In this document: one piece after another, positions 15,658 through 22,777 of the stretch
Layout: each line of letters opens with the position of its first letter
Numbering within the stretch: the stretch's first letter is position 1
Origin: BRHc4a sp049323915
Lineage (GTDB): Bacteria; Bacillota; Desulfotomaculia; Desulfotomaculales; Desulfocucumaceae
Assembly: GCA_049323915.1 (NCBI GenBank)
Contig: JBMOPC010000013.1
Span: 1-22,777 of the forward strand
Length of the DNA: 22,777 bases
Direction: 5' to 3'
Position numbers and translations under genes: made by a program
The notes under the pieces: generated by a model
What the model saw: only the letters and a program-made list of their open reading frames with translations
Told to the model about the DNA's origin: nothing
The model's database searches: none

Positions 15658-15699
15658 ATTTTACACCATTGCCCATAAACGGCAGTGATGGAAATCACA
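15658..15699 (-). promoter_or_regulatory. cupin gene promoter with Crp/Fnr-like site
   Basis: On the minus strand TGTGA-N6-TCACT (15699-15684) is one base off the Crp/Fnr-family consensus TGTGA-N6-TCACA. A TAAAAT -10 (15663-15658) lies downstream, and the expected start near 15651 puts the site centre about 40.5 bases upstream, the class II activator position. The -35 hexamer itself is poor, as expected for an activated promoter. Confidence 0.5.
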
Positions 15700-15766
15700 G
15701 GGGGAGAAAATCGGGTGCGCATTATAAAAAAATGTCTAATCACTATATGGCTTTTTGGGATTTCTA

Positions 15767-15775
15767 TGTTATACT
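15767..15775 (+). promoter_or_regulatory. extended -10 promoter of the first ANTAR leader
   Basis: TGT-TATACT fits the extended -10 (TGN-TATAAT) with one change; the -35 region is weak. A start near 15782 would place the first hairpin about 16 bases into the RNA. Confidence 0.5.
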
Positions 15776-15797
15776 AATGGTTAACCAAATAAATCAG

Positions 15798-15877
15798 GGT
15801 ACAATGCTGTGCCGGTTATAATTGGCAATGGAGCCAGTGAGCGGGTAATTTTAATTACCTGTGCATTGGCTTTTTTT
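15798..15877 (+). promoter_or_regulatory. ANTAR-type antitermination leader no. 1 (ahead of the glnA remnant)
   Basis: Hairpin P1 (15798-15813) is GGTAC-AATGCT-GTGCC; hairpin P2 (15821-15838) is ATTGGC-AATGGA-GCCAGT. Both have six-base loops with A at position 1 and G at position 4, the mark of RNAs bound by ANTAR proteins (EutV, NasR, AmiR). A 7-base linker separates them. The 3' strand of P2 (15833-15838) is also the base of a long terminator stem (15833-15850 with 15853-15870, 18 positions with one mismatch and several G-U pairs) followed by seven T. Binding of an ANTAR dimer would hold P2 and block the terminator. No ANTAR gene lies in the window. Confidence 0.8.
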
Positions 15878-15923
15878 ATTTTCCTGACCTCATGGTGATG
15901 CGAAGTTGAAGGGTGTGAACAGG

Positions 15924-16060
15924 ATGGCTAAGCTTACCAACGATGATGTTCGTAATCTGGCCAGGGATAAAAATGTCGCCATTTCTTAAAAGCCCTGGAC
16001 CGGGGAGCTGATTCGTGCGGCTCTTCTATCGAGGGCTTTATATGCGTCTTTAGATGACTT
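15924..16060 (+). pseudogene. glnA: decayed 5' fragment of glutamine synthetase
   Basis: ATG 15924 opens a 21-codon frame, MAKLTNDDVRNLARDKNVAIS, which matches the usual start of clostridial/Bacillus-type glutamine synthetase. The normal stretch between ARDKNV and the later KNVAIT is missing, as if deleted between two KNV-coding repeats. A stop and frameshift follow, then another frame gives KALDRGADSCGSSIEGF, aligned without gaps to the KALDGELMFDGSSIEGF block of the enzyme. After this the match fades and the remaining 400 or so residues are absent. The fragment is led by an ANTAR-type leader of the sort known before glnA. A functional leader peptide is an alternative but does not explain the second block. 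Confidence 0.75.
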
Positions 16061-16065
16061 TTAAT
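16037..16065 (+). promoter_or_regulatory. candidate promoter of the second ANTAR leader
   Basis: TTTATA (16037-16042) and TTTAAT (16060-16065) are spaced by 17 bases, with four and five of six consensus matches. A start near 16072 would lie about 14 bases before hairpin P1. Read-through from the first leader is an alternative. Confidence 0.3.
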
Positions 16066-16085
16066 TTAAAACCAATCTAATACCC

Positions 16086-16175
16086 GGATACACCGTCGTA
16101 TCCATGAAAAGTTTGGGCAATGAGGCCTTGCTACAGCTAGCAGTACTTTTACGCGCCTGTAGTGGGCCTTTTTTT
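16086..16175 (+). promoter_or_regulatory. ANTAR-type antitermination leader no. 2 (ahead of gltB)
   Basis: Hairpin P1 (16086-16103) is a perfect 6-bp stem, GGATAC-ACCGTC-GTATCC; hairpin P2 (16115-16128) is GGGC-AATGAG-GCCT. Both hexaloops again have A at position 1 and G at position 4. The 3' side of P2 overlaps the 5' base of a terminator (GGCC and CTACAG at 16124-16136 with CTGTAG and GGCC at 16157-16168) followed by seven T (16169-16175). The linker is 11 bases. P2 is short and has one G-U pair. About 98 bases remain before the gltB ATG. Confidence 0.75.
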
Positions 16176-16273
16176 ATTCTCAAAAGGGAAAAAATACCAC
16201 TTTTACGGTTAATCCGCCCCCGCCTGCGGTAGGAAAGCATCACAGCAGGAAAGCGGCACAGGAGGTTGCAAAA

Positions 16274-19200
16274 ATGAAAATCAACGGATTACCCCCAAAG
16301 CAGGGTCTCTATGACCCGCGATTCGAACATGACGCATGCGGTATTGGGTTTGTGGCCAATATCAAGGGAAAGAAATCGAACGAGATTGTGCGCCAGTCTC
16401 TCACTGTTCTGGTAAATCTTGATCACCGCGGCGCCAGGGGTTCGGAGGCAAATACCGGAGACGGGGCCGGTATACTTATGCAGATTCCCCATACCTTCTT
16501 TGAAAAGAAATGCGCAAAAAAAGGCATACACCTTCCCCCCGCAGGCAGCTATGGTGTGGGTATGCTTTTCCTGCCCCAGGACGCCGCCCGGCGGGAAACA
16601 TGTGAACAGGCCGTCGAAAGGGTGGTCCGGGAGGAAGGCCAAACCCTGCTGGGGTGGAGGACCGTTCCGGTTAATAATTACACCCTTGGCGAGACAGCCA
16701 GACTGGCCCAACCCTTCATCAGGCAGGTGTTTATAGCCCGCAATCCGGAAATTAAGGACGAGTTGGCCTTTGAGCGCAAGCTTTACGTCATTCGCCAGCG
16801 CCTCATGAAAGAGGTCAGGCAATCCTCAATAATGGAAGGAGAAATATTCACCTTCTATTTTGCCAGCTTATCCTCCCGTACCATCGTTTACAAAGGGATG
16901 CTGACCCCGGAACAGCTTAGCGGTTTTTATCTTGATTTAAATGACCTGGATATGGAAACCGCCCTTGCGCTGGTCCACTCCAGGTTCAGCACCAATACCT
17001 TCCCCAGCTGGGAACGGGCTCATCCGTACCGCTATGTAATCCATAACGGCGAGATCAACACCCTGCGCGGAAACATCAACTGGATGCACGCCCGCCAGGC
17101 GATGTTCCAGTCTGAACTCTTCGGCGAGGATATGGCAAAGGTCCTCCCGGTGATCGACCCGGACGGCAGTGATTCGGCGATGTTTGACAACTGCATGGAA
17201 TTCTTATATCTGGCCGGCCGCTCACTGCCTCACGTGGCCATGATGATGATCCCGGAGCCGTGGTCAAACCATGAAAGTATGAGCGATGAGAAGAAGGCCT
17301 TTTATGAATATCACAGCTGCCTTATGGAGCCGTGGGACGGCCCCGCCGCCATTGCCTTTACCGACGGGAAAATAATCGGGGCGGTGCTGGACCGGAACGG
17401 CTTGCGGCCTTCACGTTACTATATAACCAGTGACGACCTTATAATCCTGGCCTCGGAAGTTGGCGTGCTGGATATTCCCCAGGAAAATGTCATTGTCAAA
17501 GAGAGGCTCCGCCCGGGGCGCATGTTGCTGGTTGACACCGAAGAGGGCCGGATTGTTTCCGATGAGGAGTTAAAACACCGTATTGCCACCGAGCACCCTT
17601 ACCGCCAGTGGCTGGACGAGCACATGGTAAGGCTGGAGGATTTGACCCCGGCGCCCGGGGTCCCCAAACCGGATCACGACACCGTGATCCGGCGCCAGCA
17701 GGCCTTCGGCTACACCTTTGAAGACCTTACCAAACTGCTGGAGCCAATGGCCAAAAACGGGGTCGAGCCGGTGGGGTCCATGGGCACCGACAATTCGCTG
17801 GCCGTGCTGTCGGAAAAGCCCCAGCTCTTATACAACTACTTCAAGCAGCTGTTTGCCCAGGTCACCAACCCTCCCATCGACGCCATAAGGGAAGAAATTA
17901 TCGTGTCCTGGGAAACCACCACCGGCCCCGAAAAGAACCTGATCAATCCGGAGCCGGACAGCTGCCGCCAGATTACGTTGAAATCGCCGATACTGAGCAA
18001 CGAAGAGCTGGCCAAAATACGGCATATAGAGCGGGAAGGCTTTAAATCAGTAACCCTGCCCATACTGTTTAACGTGGCTGAGGGAAGCCGGGGCATGGAA
18101 AAGGCGTTGCGTGTCCTGTTCAGCGAGGCCGACCGGGCCATCGCCGGAGGGGCCAACCTGCTTATCCTGTCTGATCGCGGAGTGGACGGCGAAAACGCGG
18201 CCATTCCCGCCCTGCTTGCCCTGTCCGGACTGCATCACCACCTGATCCGGGAAGGGACCCGCACCCGGGTGAGCATACTGCTGGAATCCGGCGAACCCCG
18301 TGAAGTACACCACTTCGCGGTTTTAATCGGTTACGGTGCAAGCGCCGTCAATCCCTACCTTGCCTTTGAGTCGCTGGAAGACATGATCCGTAACGGGATG
18401 CTTACCGGCATAACATATGAAAAGGCACTGAAAAACTACGTCAAGGCGGCCACCAAGGGCGTGGTCAAGGTTATGTCCAAAATCGGCATTTCAGCAGTTC
18501 AGAGCTACCACGGGGCCCAGATCTTTGAGGCCATCGGGATTAGCCAGCCGGTTATCGACAGATATTTCACCTGGACTCCTTCCCGGGTTGGAGGCATTGG
18601 AATTTCTGAAATCGCCCGGGAGGCCGGGCTCCGGCACCAGTGGGCTTTTTCCGCCCAGGCTGACAGGGAAAACATACTGGAGTCCGGTTCCACGTACCAG
18701 TGGCGGCATGACGGCGAAAAGCATTTATATAACCCGCAGTCCATAGTCATGTTGCAGCAGGCCTGCCGCAACAATGACTACAGTATTTTTAAACAATACT
18801 CCTCGCTGCTGAATGAAATGCAAAAATCAGTCACGCTTCGCGGTCTCTTTAACTTTAAAACCAATCGGGTCCCCGTTCCCATAGATGAAGTGGAGCCGGT
18901 GGAATCCATCTGCAGGCGCTTCAAGACCGGGGCCATGTCTTTCGGCTCCATCAGCCAGGAGGCCCATGAGAGCCTGGCCATCGCCATGAACCGCATCGGC
19001 GGCAAGAGCAACACCGGCGAGGGTGGAGAAGACCCCGCCCGCTATACCCCCGATGCAAACGGTGATTTCCGCCGCAGCGCCATAAAGCAGGTGGCTTCAG
19101 GAAGGTTTGGGGTCACCAGCCAATACCTGGTCAATTCGGTAGAGATACAGATCAAGATGGCCCAGGGCGCAAAGCCGGGCGAAGGCGGGCAACTGCCCGG

Positions 19201-20875
19201 ACGCAAGGTTTATCCCTGGGTGGCAAAGGTTAGAGGCACCACGGCGGGTGTGGGGCTTATCTCCCCCCCTCCCCACCACGACATCTATTCCATCGAGGAC
19301 CTGGCCGAGCTTATTCACGACCTGAAGAACTCCAATCCCGGCGCCAGGATAAACGTAAAGCTGGTTTCCGAGGTGGGAGTGGGCACCATTGCGGCAGGGG
19401 TCTCCAAGGGCCGCGCCGATGTAGTGCTGATCAGCGGCTACGATGGCGGCACCGGCGCTTCACCCCGTACAAGCATCAGTCACGCCGGCCTCCCGTGGGA
19501 GCTGGGCGTGGCCGAAACCCATCAAACACTGGTGCTCAACGACCTGCGGGACAGGATTGTGGTGGAAACCGACGGCAAGCTGATGACCGGCCGTGACGTG
19601 GTCATAGCAACCCTTCTGGGCGCCGAGGAATACGGTTTTGCCACGGCCCCCCTGGTTGTTCTGGGCTGTGTGATGATGAGGGTCTGCAACCTGGATACAT
19701 GCCCCTGCGGTATAGCCACCCAAAACCCGGAACTGCGCAAAAAGTTCAAGGGAGACCCGCAGCATGTGGTCAACTTCATGATGTTTATAGCCCGGGAAAT
19801 GCGGGAAATCATGGCCCATCTGGGTTTCCGCACCGTAAACGAAATGGTTGGGAGGACCGATGTGCTGGAGGTCAGCCAGGCCGTTGACCACTGGAAGGCA
19901 AAAGGGCTGGACCTCTCCGCCCTTCTCTACCAGCCGGATGTTCCGGCAAGCATTGGAAGGTATTGCAGTGTCGAGCAAAACCACGGACTGGATAAAGCCC
20001 TGGACAGGCAGGTTCTCCTGGAAATCTGCCAGCCGGCCCTGGAGCGCAAAGAGCCTGTGGAAGCCAGGCTGCCCATCCGAAACATCAACCGTACGGCAGG
20101 CACCATCCTGGGCCACGAGGTCACTAAGCGCTATGGCGGGGAGGGGCTTCCGGAGGATACCATAAGCCTCTGTTTCGAAGGTACGGCGGGGCAAAGTTTC
20201 GGCGCTTTCGTTCCCAAAGGCATAACCATGATACTGGAGGGCGATGCCAACGATTATTTCGGCAAAGGCCTTTCCGGCGGAAAGCTGATTGCCTTCCCGC
20301 CGGCCGGGTCCACCTTTGTCCCGGAGGAAAACATCATCGTGGGCAACGTTTCCTTCTATGGCGCCACATCCGGTGAGGCGTACATCCGGGGTGTGGCCGG
20401 GGAGCGGTTCTGCGTCAGAAACAGCGGCGTGCGGGCTGTGGTGGAAGGTGTGGGCGACCACGGATGCGAGTACATGACCGGGGGCCGTGTGGTGGTGCTG
20501 GGCTCAACCGGCAGAAACTTCGCCGCCGGCATGTCGGGCGGCATCGCCTATGTGCTGGACGAAGACGAAACCTTCCCCGGGCGCTGCAACCTTGAGATGG
20601 TCCTGTTGGAAAAACTGGAAAAAGACGATGAGATAAACGAAGTAAAAGAAATGATACAGCGGCATCTGGAATATACAAAGAGCCGGCGCGCCCAATGGGT
20701 CCTGGACAACTGGGCCCGGTTGCTGCCGAAGTTTGTCCGGGTTATTCCCAAAGATTACAAGCGCATGATGGAGGCCATCGGGCGGGCGCATGAAATGGGC
20801 CTGGGCGGTGACGAGGCCATTATGGTCGCTTTTGAAGAAAACTCAAAGGATGTCTCCCGGATCAGCGGGAACTAG
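16274..20875 (+). CDS. gltB: glutamate synthase large (alpha) subunit
   Basis: A 1533-residue ferredoxin/NADPH-type glutamate synthase large chain, the usual length. Cys22 (HDACGIGF) would be the N-terminal nucleophile after removal of a 21-residue propeptide. Domains in order: class II glutaminase (22 to about 430), central domain (about 470-770), FMN-binding synthase domain (about 820-1200; TGAMSFGSISQEAHESLAIAMN, GEGGQLPGRKV, ISGYDGGTGASPRTS) and the C-terminal GXGXG beta-helix (about 1260-1480). Cys1132, Cys1138 and Cys1143 in CVMMRVCNLDTCPCG are the [3Fe-4S] ligands; an extra Cys follows the Pro. It makes glutamate from glutamine and 2-oxoglutarate. GGAGG lies 8 bases before ATG 16274. 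The ANTAR-type leader upstream suggests nitrogen control. Confidence 0.97.
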   Translation: MKINGLPPKQGLYDPRFEHDACGIGFVANIKGKKSNEIVRQSLTVLVNLDHRGARGSEANTGDGAGILMQIPHTFFEKKCAKKGIHLPPAGSYGVGMLFLPQDAARRETCEQAVERVVREEGQTLLGWRTVPVNNYTLGETARLAQPFIRQVFIARNPEIKDELAFERKLYVIRQRLMKEVRQSSIMEGEIFTFYFASLSSRTIVYKGMLTPEQLSGFYLDLNDLDMETALALVHSRFSTNTFPSWERAHPYRYVIHNGEINTLRGNINWMHARQAMFQSELFGEDMAKVLPVIDPDGSDSAMFDNCMEFLYLAGRSLPHVAMMMIPEPWSNHESMSDEKKAFYEYHSCLMEPWDGPAAIAFTDGKIIGAVLDRNGLRPSRYYITSDDLIILASEVGVLDIPQENVIVKERLRPGRMLLVDTEEGRIVSDEELKHRIATEHPYRQWLDEHMVRLEDLTPAPGVPKPDHDTVIRRQQAFGYTFEDLTKLLEPMAKNGVEPVGSMGTDNSLAVLSEKPQLLYNYFKQLFAQVTNPPIDAIREEIIVSWETTTGPEKNLINPEPDSCRQITLKSPILSNEELAKIRHIEREGFKSVTLPILFNVAEGSRGMEKALRVLFSEADRAIAGGANLLILSDRGVDGENAAIPALLALSGLHHHLIREGTRTRVSILLESGEPREVHHFAVLIGYGASAVNPYLAFESLEDMIRNGMLTGITYEKALKNYVKAATKGVVKVMSKIGISAVQSYHGAQIFEAIGISQPVIDRYFTWTPSRVGGIGISEIAREAGLRHQWAFSAQADRENILESGSTYQWRHDGEKHLYNPQSIVMLQQACRNNDYSIFKQYSSLLNEMQKSVTLRGLFNFKTNRVPVPIDEVEPVESICRRFKTGAMSFGSISQEAHESLAIAMNRIGGKSNTGEGGEDPARYTPDANGDFRRSAIKQVASGRFGVTSQYLVNSVEIQIKMAQGAKPGEGGQLPGRKVYPWVAKVRGTTAGVGLISPPPHHDIYSIEDLAELIHDLKNSNPGARINVKLVSEVGVGTIAAGVSKGRADVVLISGYDGGTGASPRTSISHAGLPWELGVAETHQTLVLNDLRDRIVVETDGKLMTGRDVVIATLLGAEEYGFATAPLVVLGCVMMRVCNLDTCPCGIATQNPELRKKFKGDPQHVVNFMMFIAREMREIMAHLGFRTVNEMVGRTDVLEVSQAVDHWKAKGLDLSALLYQPDVPASIGRYCSVEQNHGLDKALDRQVLLEICQPALERKEPVEARLPIRNINRTAGTILGHEVTKRYGGEGLPEDTISLCFEGTAGQSFGAFVPKGITMILEGDANDYFGKGLSGGKLIAFPPAGSTFVPEENIIVGNVSFYGATSGEAYIRGVAGERFCVRNSGVRAVVEGVGDHGCEYMTGGRVVVLGSTGRNFAAGMSGGIAYVLDEDETFPGRCNLEMVLLEKLEKDDEINEVKEMIQRHLEYTKSRRAQWVLDNWARLLPKFVRVIPKDYKRMMEAIGRAHEMGLGGDEAIMVAFEENSKDVSRISGN

Positions 20876-20996
20876 GAGGCTGTTGAAAAAGCCCATCTAC
20901 TGCGTTGCGGCTGCGGTTTCAATGCTCAACGCACACGAGTACGCCTCCGCTTGAAGCCTTGCCGCGCCTTGCATCTGGAGCTTTTTGAACAGCCTC
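20876..20996. repeat. 121-bp MITE-like inverted-repeat element between gltB and gltD
   Basis: Terminal arms of 19 bases (20876-20894 and 20978-20996) are inverted repeats with two mismatches, of the form GAGGCTGTTSAAAAAGCYC. The first arm starts at the base directly after the gltB stop codon. The inside is GC-rich with further self-complementary words (GCGTTG and CAACGC). No reading frame is present. The arms resemble a widespread intergenic repeat of environmental bacteria, from memory. In RNA it would fold into one long hairpin within the gltB-gltD transcript. Confidence 0.8.
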
Positions 20997-21045
20997 TGGC
21001 GGTACGTTTAAAATGTGTAGCATTCTTTTAGGAGGGGGAAATACC

Positions 21046-22515
21046 ATGGGTAAGCCAACCGGGTTTATTGAATATCAGAGGGAACTCCCTCAGGATCGCC
21101 ATCCACTGGAGCGAATCCAGGACTGGAACGAGTTTCACCACCCTATGCCTGAGGAAGCCTTAAAGACACAGGCGGCGCGCTGTATGGACTGCGGAGTGCC
21201 CTTTTGCCACAGCGGAATTATGTTGAACGGAATGGCTTCGGGCTGTCCAAACCACAATCTGGCGCCCGAGTGGAACGAGCTGGTTTACCGGGGACTGTGG
21301 AAGGAAGCCCTGAGCCGCCTGCTTATGACAAATAACTTTCCCGAGTTTACAGGCAGGGTTTGCCCGGCCCTTTGCGAGGGAGCGTGTACCGCCGGGATGG
21401 CCACGGCGCCGGTCACCACAAAAAACATTGAGTGCGCCATTATCGACAGGGCATACGAAGAAGGGTGGATCGCCCCCAGGCCGCCGCTTAAGCGCACCGG
21501 CAAAAAGGTTGCCGTTATTGGGTCCGGCCCCTCCGGCCTGGCCTGCGCCGACCAGCTCAACAAGGCCGGCCACCTGGTCACTGTTTTTGAGCGCGCCGAC
21601 CGGATAGGCGGGCTGTTAATGTATGGCATCCCCAACATGAAGCTTGACAAGAGGGTTGTCCGGCGGCGGGTTGATCTCATGGCCGCCGAGGGAGTTAACT
21701 TTGTGACCAATACCGAGGTGGGCAGGGACTATCCCGCCGAAAAGCTCCTGCGGGAATTCGACGCCGTGGTGCTCTGCGGCGGGGCCACAAAGCCCCGGGA
21801 CCTGCGCATTGAAGGGCGGGACCTAAAAGGGATTCACCTGGCCGTAAGTTTTTTAAGCGCCAACACCAAGAGCCTGCTGAATTCAAACCTGTCGGACGAA
21901 AAATTTATTTCGGCCACAGGCAAGGATGTAATTATAATAGGCGGCGGCGACACCGGCACCGACTGCGTCGGCACCTCCCTGCGCCACAGGTGCAGGAGTG
22001 TAAACCAGCTCGAAATAATGCCCAAGCCCCCAGTGGATCGCGCCCCCGACAACCCCTGGCCCCAGTACCCAAGGATATACAAGGTGGACTACGGCCAAAG
22101 CGAGGCGGCCGCCCTCTACGGGTCCGACCCGAGGCACTACTGCGTAACCGCCAAAAAATTCGTGGGCGACGAACAGGGAAATGTAAAAGAAGTGCAAACA
22201 GTAAATGTGGAGTGGGCTATGGACGCTCAGGGCCGCCTATCACCCAGGGAAATCCCCGGCACCGAGAAATCCTGGCCCGCCCAACTGGTCCTGCTGGCCA
22301 TGGGCTTTTTAGGGCCGGAAGACAACCTTCTTGATCAGCTTGGCGTGGCCCGTGACGAGCGGTCCAACGCAAAGGCCGAATACGGAAGATTTGCCACCAA
22401 TGTAAAAGGTGTATTTGCCGCCGGAGACATGCGCCGGGGCCAGAGCCTGGTGATATGGGCCATCAACGAGGGGCGGGGCGCCGCCCGGGAATGCGACCGG
22501 TACGTGACTGAATGA
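21046..22515 (+). CDS. gltD: glutamate synthase small (beta) subunit
   Basis: A 489-residue flavoprotein that takes electrons from NADPH and passes them to GltB through FAD and [4Fe-4S] clusters. The N-terminal Cys sets are C46-x2-C49-x4-C54 with C67, and C106-x3-C110-x3-C114. FAD is bound at VAVIGSGPSGLACADQL (from 155) and NADPH at VIIIGGGDTGTDC (from 295). RIGGLLMYGIPNMKLDK and the C-terminal GVFAAGDMRRGQSLVIWAINEGR are family blocks. ATG 21046 is chosen because GGAGGGGG lies 7 bases upstream and the usual MGKPTGFIEYQRE start follows; the frame is open from 21013 but that stretch is the ribosome-site region. It is co-directional with gltB across a 170-base gap holding the inverted-repeat element. 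Confidence 0.96.
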   Translation: MGKPTGFIEYQRELPQDRHPLERIQDWNEFHHPMPEEALKTQAARCMDCGVPFCHSGIMLNGMASGCPNHNLAPEWNELVYRGLWKEALSRLLMTNNFPEFTGRVCPALCEGACTAGMATAPVTTKNIECAIIDRAYEEGWIAPRPPLKRTGKKVAVIGSGPSGLACADQLNKAGHLVTVFERADRIGGLLMYGIPNMKLDKRVVRRRVDLMAAEGVNFVTNTEVGRDYPAEKLLREFDAVVLCGGATKPRDLRIEGRDLKGIHLAVSFLSANTKSLLNSNLSDEKFISATGKDVIIIGGGDTGTDCVGTSLRHRCRSVNQLEIMPKPPVDRAPDNPWPQYPRIYKVDYGQSEAAALYGSDPRHYCVTAKKFVGDEQGNVKEVQTVNVEWAMDAQGRLSPREIPGTEKSWPAQLVLLAMGFLGPEDNLLDQLGVARDERSNAKAEYGRFATNVKGVFAAGDMRRGQSLVIWAINEGRGAARECDRYVTE

Positions 22516-22539
22516 GTCAGGGGACGGTTCTTTGACTCA
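22513..22539. repeat. short palindromic repeat overlapping the gltD stop codon
   Basis: TGAGTCA (22513-22519) and TGACTCA (22533-22539) are 7-bp inverted repeats around GGGGACGGTTCTT. The gltD stop TGA is the first three bases of the element. The core GGGGACGGTTCTTT is known to me from REP-like repeats linked to Y1-type (REP-associated) transposases; only one copy was noticed here. Confidence 0.55.
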
Positions 22540-22554
22540 CCAATAAAGAAACAT

Positions 22555-22597
22555 AAAAGCCCGTCAGAGGCAGTAATGATCTCAGCCGGGCTTTTTT
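22555..22597 (+). terminator. intrinsic terminator after gltD
   Basis: AAAAGCCCG (22555-22563) pairs with CGGGCTTTT (22587-22595), with a 23-base loop and a T-run of six. It lies about 40 bases after gltD. The final 180 bases of the window beyond it show no gene that I can support. Confidence 0.82.
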
Positions 22598-22777
22598 CCA
22601 TTTTGTTTTATAAATCAGTGAATCAGAGAAGAACGAAATCGCTTCGCGTTGGCCTTAGATAGAAAATCCCGCAGATGAAAAGGGTGTGTAAATTTCCGGC
22701 AATCCCTCCAAAGCAAGATATGCTGGCAGCCTTGAGTGCAACCGCCAATCTTAAGCATTAAGCAATTTTAGTGTTAA

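Noticed and set aside
15780..16175. T-box or glutamine riboswitch upstream of gltB
   Set aside because: No T-box sequence or specifier-loop layout was found, and the paired A1/G4 hexaloop hairpins with terminator overlap fit ANTAR elements much better.
16061..16243. 60-residue minus-strand frame in the gltB leader
   Set aside because: It is antisense to the hairpins and terminator of the leader, has no family features, and has a basic low-complexity composition.
22598..22777. Search for a gene start or RNA at the right edge
   Set aside because: No frame with a ribosome site, no tRNA-like fold and no clear promoter was seen in these 180 bases.

Overview
The window looks like chromosome from an anaerobic Gram-positive bacterium of the Clostridia, most like the Pelotomaculum/Desulfotomaculum group. 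This is inferred from moderately high GC, strong AGGAGG-type ribosome sites, lipoprotein solute receptors, and the mix of a glutamate formiminotransferase/cyclodeaminase histidine route, a sigma-54 regulator with ACT and PAS domains, and clostridial-type leader RNAs. No species call is possible from sequence reading alone. Protein-coding density is high, with two long gene-poor stretches (14456-15217 and 15569-16273) that hold most of the regulatory and repeat structure.

Left part (minus strand, 11316 down to 350): one long same-direction series. An AraC-type regulator is followed by a five-gene branched-chain/amide-type ABC importer (livJ-H-M-G-F) and then hutU, glutamate formiminotransferase, hutI and formimino-THF cyclodeaminase, ending in a strong intrinsic terminator. 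Together these would import a substrate and turn urocanate into glutamate, ammonia and methenyl-THF. No histidine ammonia-lyase (hutH) is present, so the imported substrate may be urocanate itself, or hutH lies elsewhere. Beyond the terminator a TAXI-type TRAP solute-receptor gene runs off the left edge.

Middle (plus strand, 11449-14455): a TyrR-like sigma-54 activator (ACT-PAS-AAA+-Fis HTH) is followed by a methionine gamma-lyase gene. Between them lies a near-perfect -24/-12 promoter. Upstream of it are three TyrR-box-like palindromes of the form TGGAAR-N6-YTTCCR, spaced close to whole helical turns. The activator has an altered GAFTGA loop (GSFTNA).

Gene-poor stretch 14456-15217: a weak terminator, an AT-rich spacer, a possible 60-residue gene with an octapeptide repeat and its own terminator (minus strand), and a patch of tandem 7-mers and 9-mers. 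A minus-strand cupin gene follows; its promoter region carries a Crp/Fnr-like palindrome.

Right part (plus strand, 15767-22597): glutamate synthase gltB and gltD. Ahead of gltB are two separate leader RNAs that both fit the ANTAR antitermination layout: two hairpins with hexaloops having A at position 1 and G at position 4, the second overlapping a terminator. Between the two leaders lies a decayed 5' fragment of glutamine synthetase (glnA). This suggests an ancestral leader-glnA-leader-gltB-gltD nitrogen-assimilation locus from which glnA has been lost. A 121-bp inverted-repeat element sits exactly after the gltB stop codon, and a short palindromic repeat overlaps the gltD stop codon.
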